From: Nocardia miyunensis NBRC 108239
GTDB lineage: Bacteria; Actinomycetota; Actinomycetes; Mycobacteriales; Mycobacteriaceae
DNA length: 64,000 nt
Assembly (NCBI RefSeq): GCF_001613065.1
Contig: NZ_BDBQ01000085.1
Span: forward strand, 1 to 64,000
Direction of reading: 5' to 3'
Positions within the stretch are counted from its first letter, which is position 1. Every line of letters starts with the position of its first letter. This document shows, piece after piece, positions 44,191 through 52,850 of the stretch. The notes under the pieces were generated by a model. The model did no database searches and was not told the origin of the DNA. It was given only the letters and a program-made list of their open reading frames with translations. Made by a program: the position numbers and the translations under genes.

Positions 44191-45182
44191 CCCTGGCACC
44201 CCTCGATCACTCGGGCGAAGCACAACCAGTTGTCCGGGAACAGCCACGGCAGGCCGACCTCGCCGTACGGGCCGTTACCGAACGCATTGTTCAACTGCCG
44301 CAACGACGGCGGCATGAGCTGGAGCATCCGGTCGAGGTTGTCCTTGTTCTTCTGCAGGCCCGCGGCCATCGTGTCGAGCTGGTCGATGGTCGGGCCGATC
44401 TGGTTGTTGTTCTCCGCGCCGATCTGCTGCAACTGCTTGGTCAGCGAGGCGACGTTGTCCAGCAGCTGACGCAGCAACTGCTGACGTTCCATCACCCGGT
44501 TGGCGATCGCCTCGCCCTGGGTGATCACCAGCAGCACGCTGTTGCGGTTGTCGCCGAGGATCTTGGTGACCCGGTCCAGATTCTTCAGCAGGCCGTCGAC
44601 CTGATCCTTGCGGTCGTTGATGGTCTTGGCCAGCGCGCCGACGCTGTCCAGCGCCTGCGCGGTCAGCTGCGGGGAGCCGTCGATCTGGTCGCCCAGGACC
44701 TTGAAGGTCTGGGTCAGCTTCTGGGTGTCCAGAGCCTCGAATTTCGGTGTGCCGATCTGGATCACATCGGCCAGGTCGTACGGAACGGTGGTGTGGCTCT
44801 TGGTGATCCGGCCGCCCTCGAGGCCCGAGCCCTCGCCCGGATCCAGGCTGACGTACCGAGCGCCCAGCAGCGTCGCCATCTTGATCGCGGCCTTGGCATC
44901 CGCGCCCAGGTCCAGATCGCCGTTGACCTGCAACGTGATCAGGACGTGGTCGCCCTCGATCTTCTCGCCCGAGACCGTGCCCACCGGCACACCGGCCACG
45001 TCGACCTTGTCGCCGTTCTTCAGACCGGCGGTCTGCGCGAATTCGGCCTTTATCTCCTGCTTGCCGACGCCCAGCTTGCCGAAGCTCGACGAGACCACCA
45101 GCAGCAGCACCACCAGTGCCGCGCCGATGATGCCCAGCCAGAAGTAGCGGTTCGAGTTGAAGCGTTCCCTGATCTTCGTCAT
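44187..45182 (-). CDS. mceC: Mce family protein, MceC position
   Basis: 331 residues from the ATG at 45182 (MTKIRERFNSNRYFW), overlapping the mceB stop by 4 bp. One span (FWLGIIGAALVVLLLVVSSS), then MCE domain IKAEFAQTAGLKNGDKVDVAGVPVGTV and a helical barrel-like segment (LRQLLDNVASLTKQLQQIG). The C-terminus (WLCFARVIEGC) has two Cys. Component of the Mce lipid tunnel. Confidence 0.95.
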   Translation of the reverse strand: MTKIRERFNSNRYFWLGIIGAALVVLLLVVSSSFGKLGVGKQEIKAEFAQTAGLKNGDKVDVAGVPVGTVSGEKIEGDHVLITLQVNGDLDLGADAKAAIKMATLLGARYVSLDPGEGSGLEGGRITKSHTTVPYDLADVIQIGTPKFEALDTQKLTQTFKVLGDQIDGSPQLTAQALDSVGALAKTINDRKDQVDGLLKNLDRVTKILGDNRNSVLLVITQGEAIANRVMERQQLLRQLLDNVASLTKQLQQIGAENNNQIGPTIDQLDTMAAGLQKNKDNLDRMLQLMPPSLRQLNNAFGNGPYGEVGLPWLFPDNWLCFARVIEGCQG

Positions 45183-46207
45183 GAGCGGCACACCGCCGAA
45201 TGGGAGTTGCCGCCGATCTGGGTGAGCAGGCCGCGCGGCAGCAGCACGCCGTAGAGCGAGACGTCCAGGCTGCACACATAGGCACTGGCGTATGCGCCGT
45301 CCTGGGTGAACTTACCGAGGTCGGACAGGACGTTCGGCAGGTCGATCGCCGCCTGGTCGAGTTTGGACCCGTTGCCGATCAGCATGGTCAGCGCGCTGGT
45401 GCTGGCGTTCTGCGCGGCCGCGATCTTGGGCTGCACGCCGCCGATCATCTGCACCATCGCCGAGGTGGCGTCGGCGATCTTGACCGTCGAGGACTGCAGG
45501 GACTGGCCCTGTTGATACAGCCCGCCGATCAACGCGCGGGTCTGGGTCACCAGCGTCTCCAATTCGTCACCTCGTTTCGCCAGCCCCGCCATGACGCCGG
45601 AGAGGTTGGTGATCACGTCGGACAGGATGGCGTCGCGGCGCTGAAAGTCACCCGCGAGTGCCGCGGCCTGAGTGATGAACGCGCTCAACGAGACTCCGTC
45701 ACCCTGCAGCGCCTGGATGAAGGTGGTGGACAGCTCGTTCACCTGGGCGGGCTGCAAGGTCTGGAACAGCGGCTGGAAACCGTTGAGCAGTCCGGAGATG
45801 TCGAAGGACGGTTCGGTCTGGCCCAGCGGAATCGAGCCGCCGTTGTGCAGCGGAGCCGCGACGCCCTTGGTGCCGGGCGCGAGCGCGACGTACCGCTGGC
45901 CGATCAGGTTCTGGTAGCGGACAAGGGCTTTGGTGGTGCCGTACAGGGTCTGATCGCTCTGCACGATGAACGTGACGACGGCGTGATGCTGTTTGTCCAG
46001 GTCGATCTTCTCGACCTTGCCCACGCGCACACCGGCCATCCGGACGTCGTCGCCGGGCCGCAGCCCGAGCACGTCGCTGAAGGTGGCCGAGTAGCTGGTG
46101 GTGGACCCACTCACGCTGCGCGCCAGCGTATTCCAGATGAGCACGGTCACCAGAATCGAGACGATCGCGAAGACGCCGAAGCCGATCAGGGGTTTACGAA
46201 TGCTCAT
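45179..46207 (-). CDS. mceB: Mce family protein, MceB position
   Basis: 342 residues, overlapping the mceA stop by 4 bp. One span (GFGVFAIVSILVTVLIWNTL), MCE domain YSATFSDVLGLRPGDDVRMAGVRVGKV, ARGYL-like stretch (FDISGLLNGFQPLFQ), then a helical segment. C-terminus ICSLD-like VCSLDVSLYG. Component of the Mce tunnel. Confidence 0.95.
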   Translation of the reverse strand: MSIRKPLIGFGVFAIVSILVTVLIWNTLARSVSGSTTSYSATFSDVLGLRPGDDVRMAGVRVGKVEKIDLDKQHHAVVTFIVQSDQTLYGTTKALVRYQNLIGQRYVALAPGTKGVAAPLHNGGSIPLGQTEPSFDISGLLNGFQPLFQTLQPAQVNELSTTFIQALQGDGVSLSAFITQAAALAGDFQRRDAILSDVITNLSGVMAGLAKRGDELETLVTQTRALIGGLYQQGQSLQSSTVKIADATSAMVQMIGGVQPKIAAAQNASTSALTMLIGNGSKLDQAAIDLPNVLSDLGKFTQDGAYASAYVCSLDVSLYGVLLPRGLLTQIGGNSHSAVCRS

Positions 46208-47700
46208 CGGCCTGCACCGTTTTCGGTCACTTGCAAGGTTCCACCCCTCAGGATCGAGCTCAGCAGCACGTATTCGGCGACGGTCGGGCGGTGGCCCAGC
46301 AGTGCGGTGATGGCGGCATCACCGGTGTACTCGACCGTCCCCGCGATGGGAGCCGCGGACGGTGTGGTCGGCAGCTGTGCCGATGCGGGTTTGTTCGGCG
46401 GGGTCGCGGCCGGAGCAGGCAGGCCCGGAATGCCTTGTGGGAAAAGGTTTTGCAGCGGGTTCCCCGCGAACGGGTTCGCCGCGTCCGGCGAGTTCTTCTG
46501 CGGGGCCGCGGCCTGCGCGGTGTACCCGGGAATCGCGGGCAGGCCCGGAATCGCGGGCAGCTTGGGCAGCCCCTTCGCCGAATCCAGCGCCCGCGGCCGC
46601 AGCGCGCTGGGCAGCGTGCCCGGATCCGAAACCGCCGGCGCGGTACCGCAACTCGGTCCGGCCATGGCGCCGTACCGCGGGCAGTCGCTGCGGTCGTACG
46701 GCTTGTACGGAGTGAAGGTCAGACCCATGTTCCAGACCATCTGCTTCTGCGGACCCCAGTGGAATGTGGTGCCCAGCTGGCGAATCGAGGAGTTCAGATT
46801 CGCGATGGCGATCGGCAGCGCGTCCGGCTGGTTGGTCAGCGCGCCGAACAGATCGCCGGTGCCGACGGTCAGGCGCTTACCGGCGTCGCCGTTGGCGGCG
46901 AACAGCGCGTTGACCTTGTCCACGGTGCTCTCGGTTCCGGTGATCAGACCGGCGACCGCGGAACGCTTGTCGGAGATGGTCTTCGCGGTCTTCACCGACT
47001 CGGCCAGGGTGCCCATCAATTCGGGGGCGGACTGGTTCAGCGCGTGCATCGAGGCGGAGAGGTTCGCCAGCGTCTGATCAGGGTCCGGCACGGCCTTGCG
47101 CAGTTGGGTGAGCACGTTGTCCAGCCGCTCGACCGTGGAACCCGGTACGCGGCTACCACTTTCGAGTCCGTAGGACAGTGTGCTGAGCACCCGGCCCAGC
47201 TGCACCGGGTCGATCTTGTCCAGGATGGTGCGCACGGTGGTCAGGGTGTCCTGCAGGGCGATGGTGCCCTGGCTGTGGTCCTCGGCGATGGTGGAGCCCG
47301 CGCGCAGATGAGCCTTCGCCGGACCGTTGTAGACCAGTTCGACCGAGGTCACCGCGAACAGGTTGCTCGGTACGACGCGCGCGGTCACATTGGCGGGGAT
47401 GTTGCCGACGAAGTCCGGCTTCATCTCGATGTGAACCTGTTGCTGCGCACCCTTTTCCGCGACCGCGACGTTCTTGACCGAACCGACCAGGATGCCGCGG
47501 AACTTGACGTCGGCGTTGTCGGGCAGGCCGTCGCCGGTGGTGCTCAGATCGGCGGTGACGTCAACCTTGGGATGCAGGATGTAGCCCTTGTACCGGGCCA
47601 TCAGGAAACCCAGGATCAGCGCGAAGACGACCAGTCCGGACGCACCCGCGACCAGCAGTTGCCGCATGGTCGGTCCGCGGCCACTCGGATCGATGATCAA
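46204..47700 (-). CDS. mceA: Mce family protein, MceA position
   Basis: 498 residues. The first plausible codon is a TTG at 47700 (LIIDPSGRGPTMRQLL), with AGGGG 7 bases upstream; ATG 47667 (MRQLLVAGASG) is the alternative. One span (LLVAGASGLVVFALILGFLMA), MCE domain VTADLSTTGDGLPDNADVKFRGILVGSV, a helical region and a long Pro/Ala-rich tail (repeats such as KLPAIPGLPAIPGYTAQ). The start is only a few bases after the duplicated palindromic element, so initiation may be affected by it. Confidence 0.93.
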   Translation of the reverse strand: MIIDPSGRGPTMRQLLVAGASGLVVFALILGFLMARYKGYILHPKVDVTADLSTTGDGLPDNADVKFRGILVGSVKNVAVAEKGAQQQVHIEMKPDFVGNIPANVTARVVPSNLFAVTSVELVYNGPAKAHLRAGSTIAEDHSQGTIALQDTLTTVRTILDKIDPVQLGRVLSTLSYGLESGSRVPGSTVERLDNVLTQLRKAVPDPDQTLANLSASMHALNQSAPELMGTLAESVKTAKTISDKRSAVAGLITGTESTVDKVNALFAANGDAGKRLTVGTGDLFGALTNQPDALPIAIANLNSSIRQLGTTFHWGPQKQMVWNMGLTFTPYKPYDRSDCPRYGAMAGPSCGTAPAVSDPGTLPSALRPRALDSAKGLPKLPAIPGLPAIPGYTAQAAAPQKNSPDAANPFAGNPLQNLFPQGIPGLPAPAATPPNKPASAQLPTTPSAAPIAGTVEYTGDAAITALLGHRPTVAEYVLLSSILRGGTLQVTENGAGR

Positions 47701-47723
47701 GAACGGACCCCTATTCTGTGTCT

Positions 47724-47793
47724 GATGCGGATGAACGGGGGGCCTGCGTGGTTACGCTCCGCTGCCGCCTCCGGCCCTGACCCGTTCATCCGG
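47724..47793. repeat. palindromic repeat element, tandem copy 1 (yrbEB-mceA gap)
   Basis: 70 bp. Terminal inverted repeat CGGATGAACGGG (47728-47739) / CCCGTTCATCCG (47781-47792), perfect over 12 bp. Core CCTGCGTGGTTACGC then TCCGCTGCCGCCTCCGG. Confidence 0.92.
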
Positions 47794-47798
47794 TGTCC

Positions 47799-47868
47799 GA
47801 TGCGGATGAACGGGGGGCCTGCGTGGTTACGCTCCGCTGCCGCCTCCGGCCCTGACCCGTTCATCCGG
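47799..47868. repeat. palindromic repeat element, tandem copy 2 (overlaps the end of yrbEB)
   Basis: Identical 70 bp sequence to 47724-47793, offset by 75 bp. Its right inverted-repeat arm supplies the yrbEB stop codon (TGA at 47861-47863, minus strand). Confidence 0.92.
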
Positions 47869-48724
47869 AGATCCTGATGCCGGGGTTGACTCCCCAGACC
47901 GCCAGCGTGATGAACAGGTCGGCGAAGACGACCGCGATGATGCAGTACTTGATCGCCCGGCCGGCCGCGACACCGACGCCCTCGGGGCCGCCGGAGGCGA
48001 AGAACCCGTAGTAGCACTGGATGAAGGTGGTGATCGCGACGAAGACGATCGCCTTCAGCAGCGACCACAGCACGTCGTGCGGGACCAGGAATTGGTAGAA
48101 GTAGTGCTGGAAGGTGCCGCTCGCGGTGCCGCCGTACAGTCCGACGGTCCACGCGCAGGTCAGGTAGGCGAACGGCAGCGCGAGGCAGTACAGCGGGACG
48201 ATCGCGATCATCGCCGCGATCATCCGGGTGCTGACCAGATACGGCAGCGGCCGGATGGCCTGGGATTCGAGCGCGTCGATCTCCTCCGCGATGCGCATCG
48301 AGCCGAGCTGTGCGGTGAACCGGCAACCGGCCTGCGCGGCGAAGGCGACCGTGGCCAGCATCGGGCCGAGCTCGCGGGTCGTGGCGAAGGCCGAGATCGC
48401 GCCGGTGATCGGGCTCAGGCCCAGCAGGTTCAGCGAGGTGTAGCCCTGGATGCCGACGGTCATACCACCGAACGCGCTCAGGATCAGCACCACGCCGATG
48501 GTTCCGCCACCGACGATCAGGCTGCCGTTACCCCAGGTGACGTCCGAGAGCAGCCGCCAGATTTCCTTCGGATAGTGCTTGAACGCCAGCGGAAACGAAC
48601 CGATCGACCGCAGGAAGAAGAAGACCTGATGGCCGATGCGCGCGAGCCAGTCGCGGGGTGCGCCCGCGGATGCCTTGATGCGCTCGAGTGGCCGCAGTAG
48701 CGGCGGGACATAAGTTGACGACAC
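47861..48724 (-). CDS. yrbEB: YrbE (MlaE-type) permease subunit B of the mce operon
   Basis: 287 residues from a GTG at 48724, 4 bp after the yrbEA stop. MlaE-family permease: about five spans, with AFATTRELGPMLATVAFAAQAGC and GSMRIAEEIDALESQAIRPLPYLV, the conserved EE-loop that contacts the MlaF-type ATPase. With YrbEA it forms the membrane permease of the Mce lipid importer. The ATPase (MceG) is usually encoded elsewhere, as here. Its stop codon lies within a palindromic element. Confidence 0.95.
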   Translation of the reverse strand: MSSTYVPPLLRPLERIKASAGAPRDWLARIGHQVFFFLRSIGSFPLAFKHYPKEIWRLLSDVTWGNGSLIVGGGTIGVVLILSAFGGMTVGIQGYTSLNLLGLSPITGAISAFATTRELGPMLATVAFAAQAGCRFTAQLGSMRIAEEIDALESQAIRPLPYLVSTRMIAAMIAIVPLYCLALPFAYLTCAWTVGLYGGTASGTFQHYFYQFLVPHDVLWSLLKAIVFVAITTFIQCYYGFFASGGPEGVGVAAGRAIKYCIIAVVFADLFITLAVWGVNPGIRISG

Positions 48725-48728
48725 CGAC

Positions 48729-49604
48729 TCAGACCATCTGTGCGGGGAAAAGGGTGTTGTAAATCTGCGTGATGATCAGGTTGACGCCGAACAGCATCAC
48801 CGCCGAGAGCACCACGGCCGTGTTCACCGAGTTGGCGACGCCACCCGGGCCGCCGCGGGTGGTGAGACCGGCATCGCAGGCGATGATCGCCGCGAGCAGT
48901 CCGAAGATCAACGACTTCACCAGGGCGACGAGCAGGTCCGTGGTCACCGCGAAGGACGCGAACGTGCCGATGTAGGAACCCGGCGTACCGCTCTGCGCGA
49001 AGATGTTGAACACGTAGCCGGTCAGGAAGCCGACGAAAACCACGAAGCCACACAGCAGAACGGAGACTAACATAGCGGCGCCCAATCGGGGGGCGACCAA
49101 GCGCCGCAACGGGTCGACGCCCATCACCTTCATGGCGTCGATCTCCTCGCGGATGGTGCGCGAGCCGAGGTCGGCGCACACGGCCGAACCGACCGCACCG
49201 GCGATCATCAGCGAGGTGACCAGCGGCGCACCCTGCTGGATGATGCCCAGGCCGTTCGCCGCGCCGATGAACGAGGTCGCGCCGACCTGCTGCGCGACCG
49301 AACCGACCTGAATCGAGACGATGACGCCGATGGGGATGGCGACAAGCAGCGTGGGGGCCGCGGCGACACTGGCCATGAACGCGCATTGCCGGACGAATTC
49401 CGCAAATGGGAAGCGTCCGCGGAAGATGCTGACGAACAGCTCACCGACGGCTTCGATACCCATCGTGATCTGGCGGCCGAAGGTCTCGATCGACCGTTTC
49501 GGATGATCCTGCCAATACCCCCGGCCCCAGTCGAGCGCACCACTCATTCGTGACGCTGGGCGTACGTCCTGCGACCCGCCCGGACGGTCGGTGGTGAACT
49601 GCAC
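48729..49604 (-). CDS. yrbEA: YrbE (MlaE-type) permease subunit A of the mce operon
   Basis: 291 residues from a GTG at 49604 with GAGAGGGG about 8 bases upstream. MlaE family: FVRQCAFMASVAAAPTLLVAIP and the EE-loop GSRTIREEIDAMKVMGVDPLRRLVAPR, about five spans. First gene of the mce operon and thus the promoter-proximal one. The start is the first GTG after the Shine-Dalgarno. Confidence 0.95.
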   Translation of the reverse strand: MQFTTDRPGGSQDVRPASRMSGALDWGRGYWQDHPKRSIETFGRQITMGIEAVGELFVSIFRGRFPFAEFVRQCAFMASVAAAPTLLVAIPIGVIVSIQVGSVAQQVGATSFIGAANGLGIIQQGAPLVTSLMIAGAVGSAVCADLGSRTIREEIDAMKVMGVDPLRRLVAPRLGAAMLVSVLLCGFVVFVGFLTGYVFNIFAQSGTPGSYIGTFASFAVTTDLLVALVKSLIFGLLAAIIACDAGLTTRGGPGGVANSVNTAVVLSAVMLFGVNLIITQIYNTLFPAQMV

Positions 49605-50130
49605 TGGCTAACCCCTCTCGACGTCGGTTACACGCCCCGACGACTGTTTGCTCGAGGAACCTTACTACGGAGTTAGGAAAAACACACCACCATCTGTGAC
49701 TGCAGTCATTGAGCCGGATCACAGCCGGTAAACGGCTGTGAGGGGCGACAACCGGTTGGTAAATCCCACAAAAAGCCTGATTGCTTTCTAGAACACGTTC
49801 GGCGTTCTTGAACGGTCGTCCAACTTTGCTCCACAGTCCGGCTGAATACCCCGGATTGCGTTTATTCAAAACCAATCGGATTTTTCCGGCGCGGGACGAG
49901 CGTAACGCTCGGGCGCGCCGATCCCGGGGCTATCACTTCCGTGTCGCATCGGCGACTCGCCGGTCATCACCTGCCGCCGTGGTATTGGCAACTACGCCGT
50001 CACGCTATGTTCATCGGCATCTGACCGGCAAACTCGCAAGTCAGACAGGACGCGTCGGCGCGCCGATGCTGACAGGATGTAGTACGACATGGATTGATAT
50101 CGTGCGGACTTCCGAAGTCTCTGGAGGGAC
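49605..50130. promoter_or_regulatory. mce promoter region with two palindromes, divergent from a secreted protease gene
   Basis: 526 bp non-coding. TGACTGCAGTCA (49697-49708) is a perfect 12 bp palindrome and TCACAGCCG-GTAAA-CGGCTGTGA (49719-49741) a 9 bp inverted repeat with 5 base spacer. They lie 93-137 bp upstream of yrbEA and are candidate operators (for example for a GntR/FadR- or TetR-type mce repressor). The middle of the gap is comparatively AT-rich (TTGCTTTCTAGAAC, CGTTTATTCAAAACC) and probably holds promoters. GACTTC-C-GAAGTC at 50107-50119 precedes the protease ribosome site. Confidence 0.55.
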
Positions 50131-50802
50131 ATGTTCAACACACTCGCCAAGGCGGCGCGCACCGCCTTCGCCGTAGCCATCGGCGCGGCGCTGCTCGGTA
50201 CGGGCGTGGGGGTCGCGCAAGCCGCCGGGGGTGCGCCGGTAATCGGCGGCGGTTCCGGAATCATCATTGACAACCAGTTCGAGTGCACCCTCACGACCAT
50301 CGGTCACGACCGGGCCGGGCGGCTGGTCGGGCTGACCGCCGGGCACTGCGGTGAGCAGGGTGCGCAGGTGTGGGCCGAACAGGCTCGCGGGGCCGGAGTG
50401 ATCGGTCACTTCGTCTACTCCAACCACGACCTGGACTACGCGGTCATCCAGTTCGATCCGGGCAAGGTCACTCCGGTCAACCGCATCGGGAATGTGACGA
50501 TCACCGGAATCGGCGCACCGGCCCAGTTCCCCAACATCGTCTGCAAGGAGGGCCGGACCACCGGCAACACCTGCGGCATCGCCTGGGGTGACGTCTTCCA
50601 GACCGATGAGACCTGGAGCCAGATGTGCGTGGTGGAGGGCGATTCCGGCGCGCCGGTCGTCATCGGCACCAAACTGGTGGGCATGGTCAACGCCTATCTG
50701 GCCGTGGCGTGCTTCGGCCCGGAGGTCGGCACGAACATGACCGCGATCCTGAACAATCTCAACCATCGCGGCGGCGCCGGCTCGGGATACGTCCCGATCT
50801 GA
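50131..50802 (+). CDS. secreted trypsin-like serine protease (S1 family)
   Basis: 223 residues with GGAGGG 3 bases upstream of the ATG. Sec signal peptide (AFAVAIGAALLGTGVGVAQA, cleavage near residue 31). Catalytic triad His in LTAGHCG, Asp in DLDYAVI, Ser in VEGDSGAPV, as in alpha-lytic-like or Streptomyces S1 peptidases. Two Cys pairs (ECTLTT/GHCG; CKEGRTTGNTCG) suit disulfides. Likely an exported protease; substrate unknown. Confidence 0.93.
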   Translation: MFNTLAKAARTAFAVAIGAALLGTGVGVAQAAGGAPVIGGGSGIIIDNQFECTLTTIGHDRAGRLVGLTAGHCGEQGAQVWAEQARGAGVIGHFVYSNHDLDYAVIQFDPGKVTPVNRIGNVTITGIGAPAQFPNIVCKEGRTTGNTCGIAWGDVFQTDETWSQMCVVEGDSGAPVVIGTKLVGMVNAYLAVACFGPEVGTNMTAILNNLNHRGGAGSGYVPI

Positions 50803-50824
50803 TCCTTCCGAGAGAACCTTCGCT

Positions 50825-50860
50825 CGCGGGGCGGTGATCCGAATGGGTTACCGCCCCGCG
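50825..50860. terminator. hairpin at the convergent ends of the protease and MFS genes
   Basis: CGCGGGGCGGT (50825-50835) pairs with ACCGCCCCGCG (50850-50860), loop 14. It overlaps the last codons of the MFS gene on the minus strand. No T run, so termination is inferred. Confidence 0.65.
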
Positions 50861-52323
50861 GCGTGTCCGGGTGGATTCGGCTGTACGGCAGGGCCGCTCA
50901 TGCTGCACTGCGGCAGGCAGTCGACCTGGCCGGGCTCCCGGCGCGCCCGCGGTCGCCCCAGCAGGGCCGCGGCGATCACCGCCCCGGTCAGCAGTAATCC
51001 CACGCAGATCCACATCGCCACCCCGAATCCGTGATCGATGGCGGCCGCGTCGGTGACCGATCCGGAGATCCCGGCCAGTCCGGGCAGTGCGGCCACCGCG
51101 AGCAATTGCGCGGTGCGGGCGACGGCGTTGTTCACCCCCGAGGCGATGCCGGCTTCGGCGGAGGGCACCGCGCCCAGCACCGCCCCGGTCAGCGGGGCGA
51201 CCAGCGTGGACAGACCCAGGCCGAACACGATCACGCCCGGCAGCACATCGCGCAGATAGCCCGCGACATGTCCGGAGCCGGGGCCGATGCGCAGCAGCAG
51301 GACGAGTCCGACCGCGCTCAGCAGCGGTCCGAACGTCATCGGCAGGCGCGGACCGTGCCGCTGGGCCCACCGACCGGCGGGCGCGGACAGTATGAGCATG
51401 AGCACGGTGAGCGGCAACGTCGCGATGCCCGCGGCCAGCGGCGAGAAGTGCGCGACCTGCTGCAGTTGCAGCACCAGCAGGAAGAACACGCCGCCCAGGG
51501 CCGCGTAGACGGCCAACGTCACGAGGTTGGCCGCGGTGAACACCCGGGAGCGGAACAGTTTCGGCGGGACGAGCGGGTGATCGCTGCGCAACTCGATCAC
51601 CACGAACACCGCCAGCAGCACCAGCCCGGCGATCGCGAGCAGCGGCATCTTCTCGATCAGTCCGAAGGTCAACGCGCCCAGTGCCAGGGCGACCACCAGC
51701 GCACCCGGCACATCCGAGCGGCGCGAGGCGCCCGGATCCCGGCTCTCTGGCACATGTCTCATCGCCACCGCGACCACGATCGCGGCCAGCGGCACGTTGA
51801 TGAGGAATATCGAACGCCAGGAGGCCACCTCGATCAGCCAGCCGCCCAGGAACGGACCGGCCGCACTCGCGATCCCGCCGAACCCGGACCACAGCCCGAT
51901 CGCCGCACCCTGATCCCGCTCATCGATGGAGGAGGAGATCAGCGCCAGACTGCCCGGTGTCAGCAGCGCACCCGCCACCCCCTGCGCGATGCGCGCGGCC
52001 ACCAGCATCTCGATATTCACCGCCGCACCGCACAGCACCGATGCGGCCGCGAAACCGACTGTGCCCCAGACGAGTACCTTGCGACGCCCGAGCCGATCCC
52101 CCAGCGACCCGCCGAGCAGGATGAACGACGCGAGCGTCAGCGTGTACCCGCTCAACGTCCACTGCAGTCCCGCCACCCCGGTGTGCAACGCATCCCCGAT
52201 CCGCGGCAGCGCGATATTGACCACCGTCGCATCCAGCGAGGCCACCGCGGACCCCAACACGGTCGCCACCAGAATCCACCGCCCGGTCCCCGATCGCAGC
52301 CGCGGCAGTTCGGTCCCGCTCAT
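50848..52323 (-). CDS. MFS multidrug exporter (DHA2-type)
   Basis: 491 residues from the ATG at 52323 (MSGTELPRLRSGTG). Motifs: LDATVVNIALPRIGDAL (motif D1 of DHA2), LGGSLGDRLGRRKVLVWG (motif A), RIAQGVAGALLTPGSLALI (motif C region) and SGFGGIASAAGPFLGGWL. About 14 spans. It is a proton-driven drug or metabolite exporter; no substrate evident. No linked regulator is seen, although short AT-rich patches upstream could hold a promoter. Confidence 0.93.
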   Translation of the reverse strand: MSGTELPRLRSGTGRWILVATVLGSAVASLDATVVNIALPRIGDALHTGVAGLQWTLSGYTLTLASFILLGGSLGDRLGRRKVLVWGTVGFAAASVLCGAAVNIEMLVAARIAQGVAGALLTPGSLALISSSIDERDQGAAIGLWSGFGGIASAAGPFLGGWLIEVASWRSIFLINVPLAAIVVAVAMRHVPESRDPGASRRSDVPGALVVALALGALTFGLIEKMPLLAIAGLVLLAVFVVIELRSDHPLVPPKLFRSRVFTAANLVTLAVYAALGGVFFLLVLQLQQVAHFSPLAAGIATLPLTVLMLILSAPAGRWAQRHGPRLPMTFGPLLSAVGLVLLLRIGPGSGHVAGYLRDVLPGVIVFGLGLSTLVAPLTGAVLGAVPSAEAGIASGVNNAVARTAQLLAVAALPGLAGISGSVTDAAAIDHGFGVAMWICVGLLLTGAVIAAALLGRPRARREPGQVDCLPQCSMSGPAVQPNPPGHAAGR

Positions 52324-52850
52324 GACGCCACCTCGCCGACGCTCGGCTCCGCAGTGCGCGGTGCGCACCGTGCCGATGGCTCACCAGCGAACTCGATCAG
52401 GACCGCATCGGATATCACGCCGACATCCAAATCACCGCACACGCGTTCAGGCTACGGTCCGAGTCCGGCCGCCCACGCGGTTTCACCAGGTACGCACGGC
52501 TCACCACCGATCCGCTCAGCGGATCCGGGCCGGTAGGCGGTCATCTCTCGCAACGCGCACGACCCGGCAGCGGCACCCGTACCGGCAATCGCTCTTCCGG
52601 TCCGGCGAGCCGAAGCAGTTCGGTGGAACCTGATGGACTCGGCATGATCCGCACGGCTGGTGAACCCGCGCGAGTTGGTTCGACCGATCAGGTCGGTCAT
52701 CCCGGGATGTGCCACGGTCCGGTTCGCGCGAGCACGGCGGAGCGAACGCAGCGGAGATCAGGCGGGGCGCGGAAAACGTTCACGTACTCGATTCCCGCTC
52801 GTAGCAAATCTTCTGGGTATGGTGTGCGATAGGCCAGGAGGGAGCGAACG
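52324..52850. other. gene-free stretch between the MFS gene and a secreted protein gene
   Basis: 527 bp. The only ORFs are Arg/Ser/Gly-rich shadows. The right end carries AGGAGGGAG before the GTG at 52851. Promoters of both divergent neighbours must be here; I cannot place them. Confidence 0.5.

Noticed and set aside
52452..52715. Minus-strand ORF of 87 residues in the 52.3-52.85 kb gap
   Set aside because: Low-complexity composition with no ribosome site and no recognisable motif.
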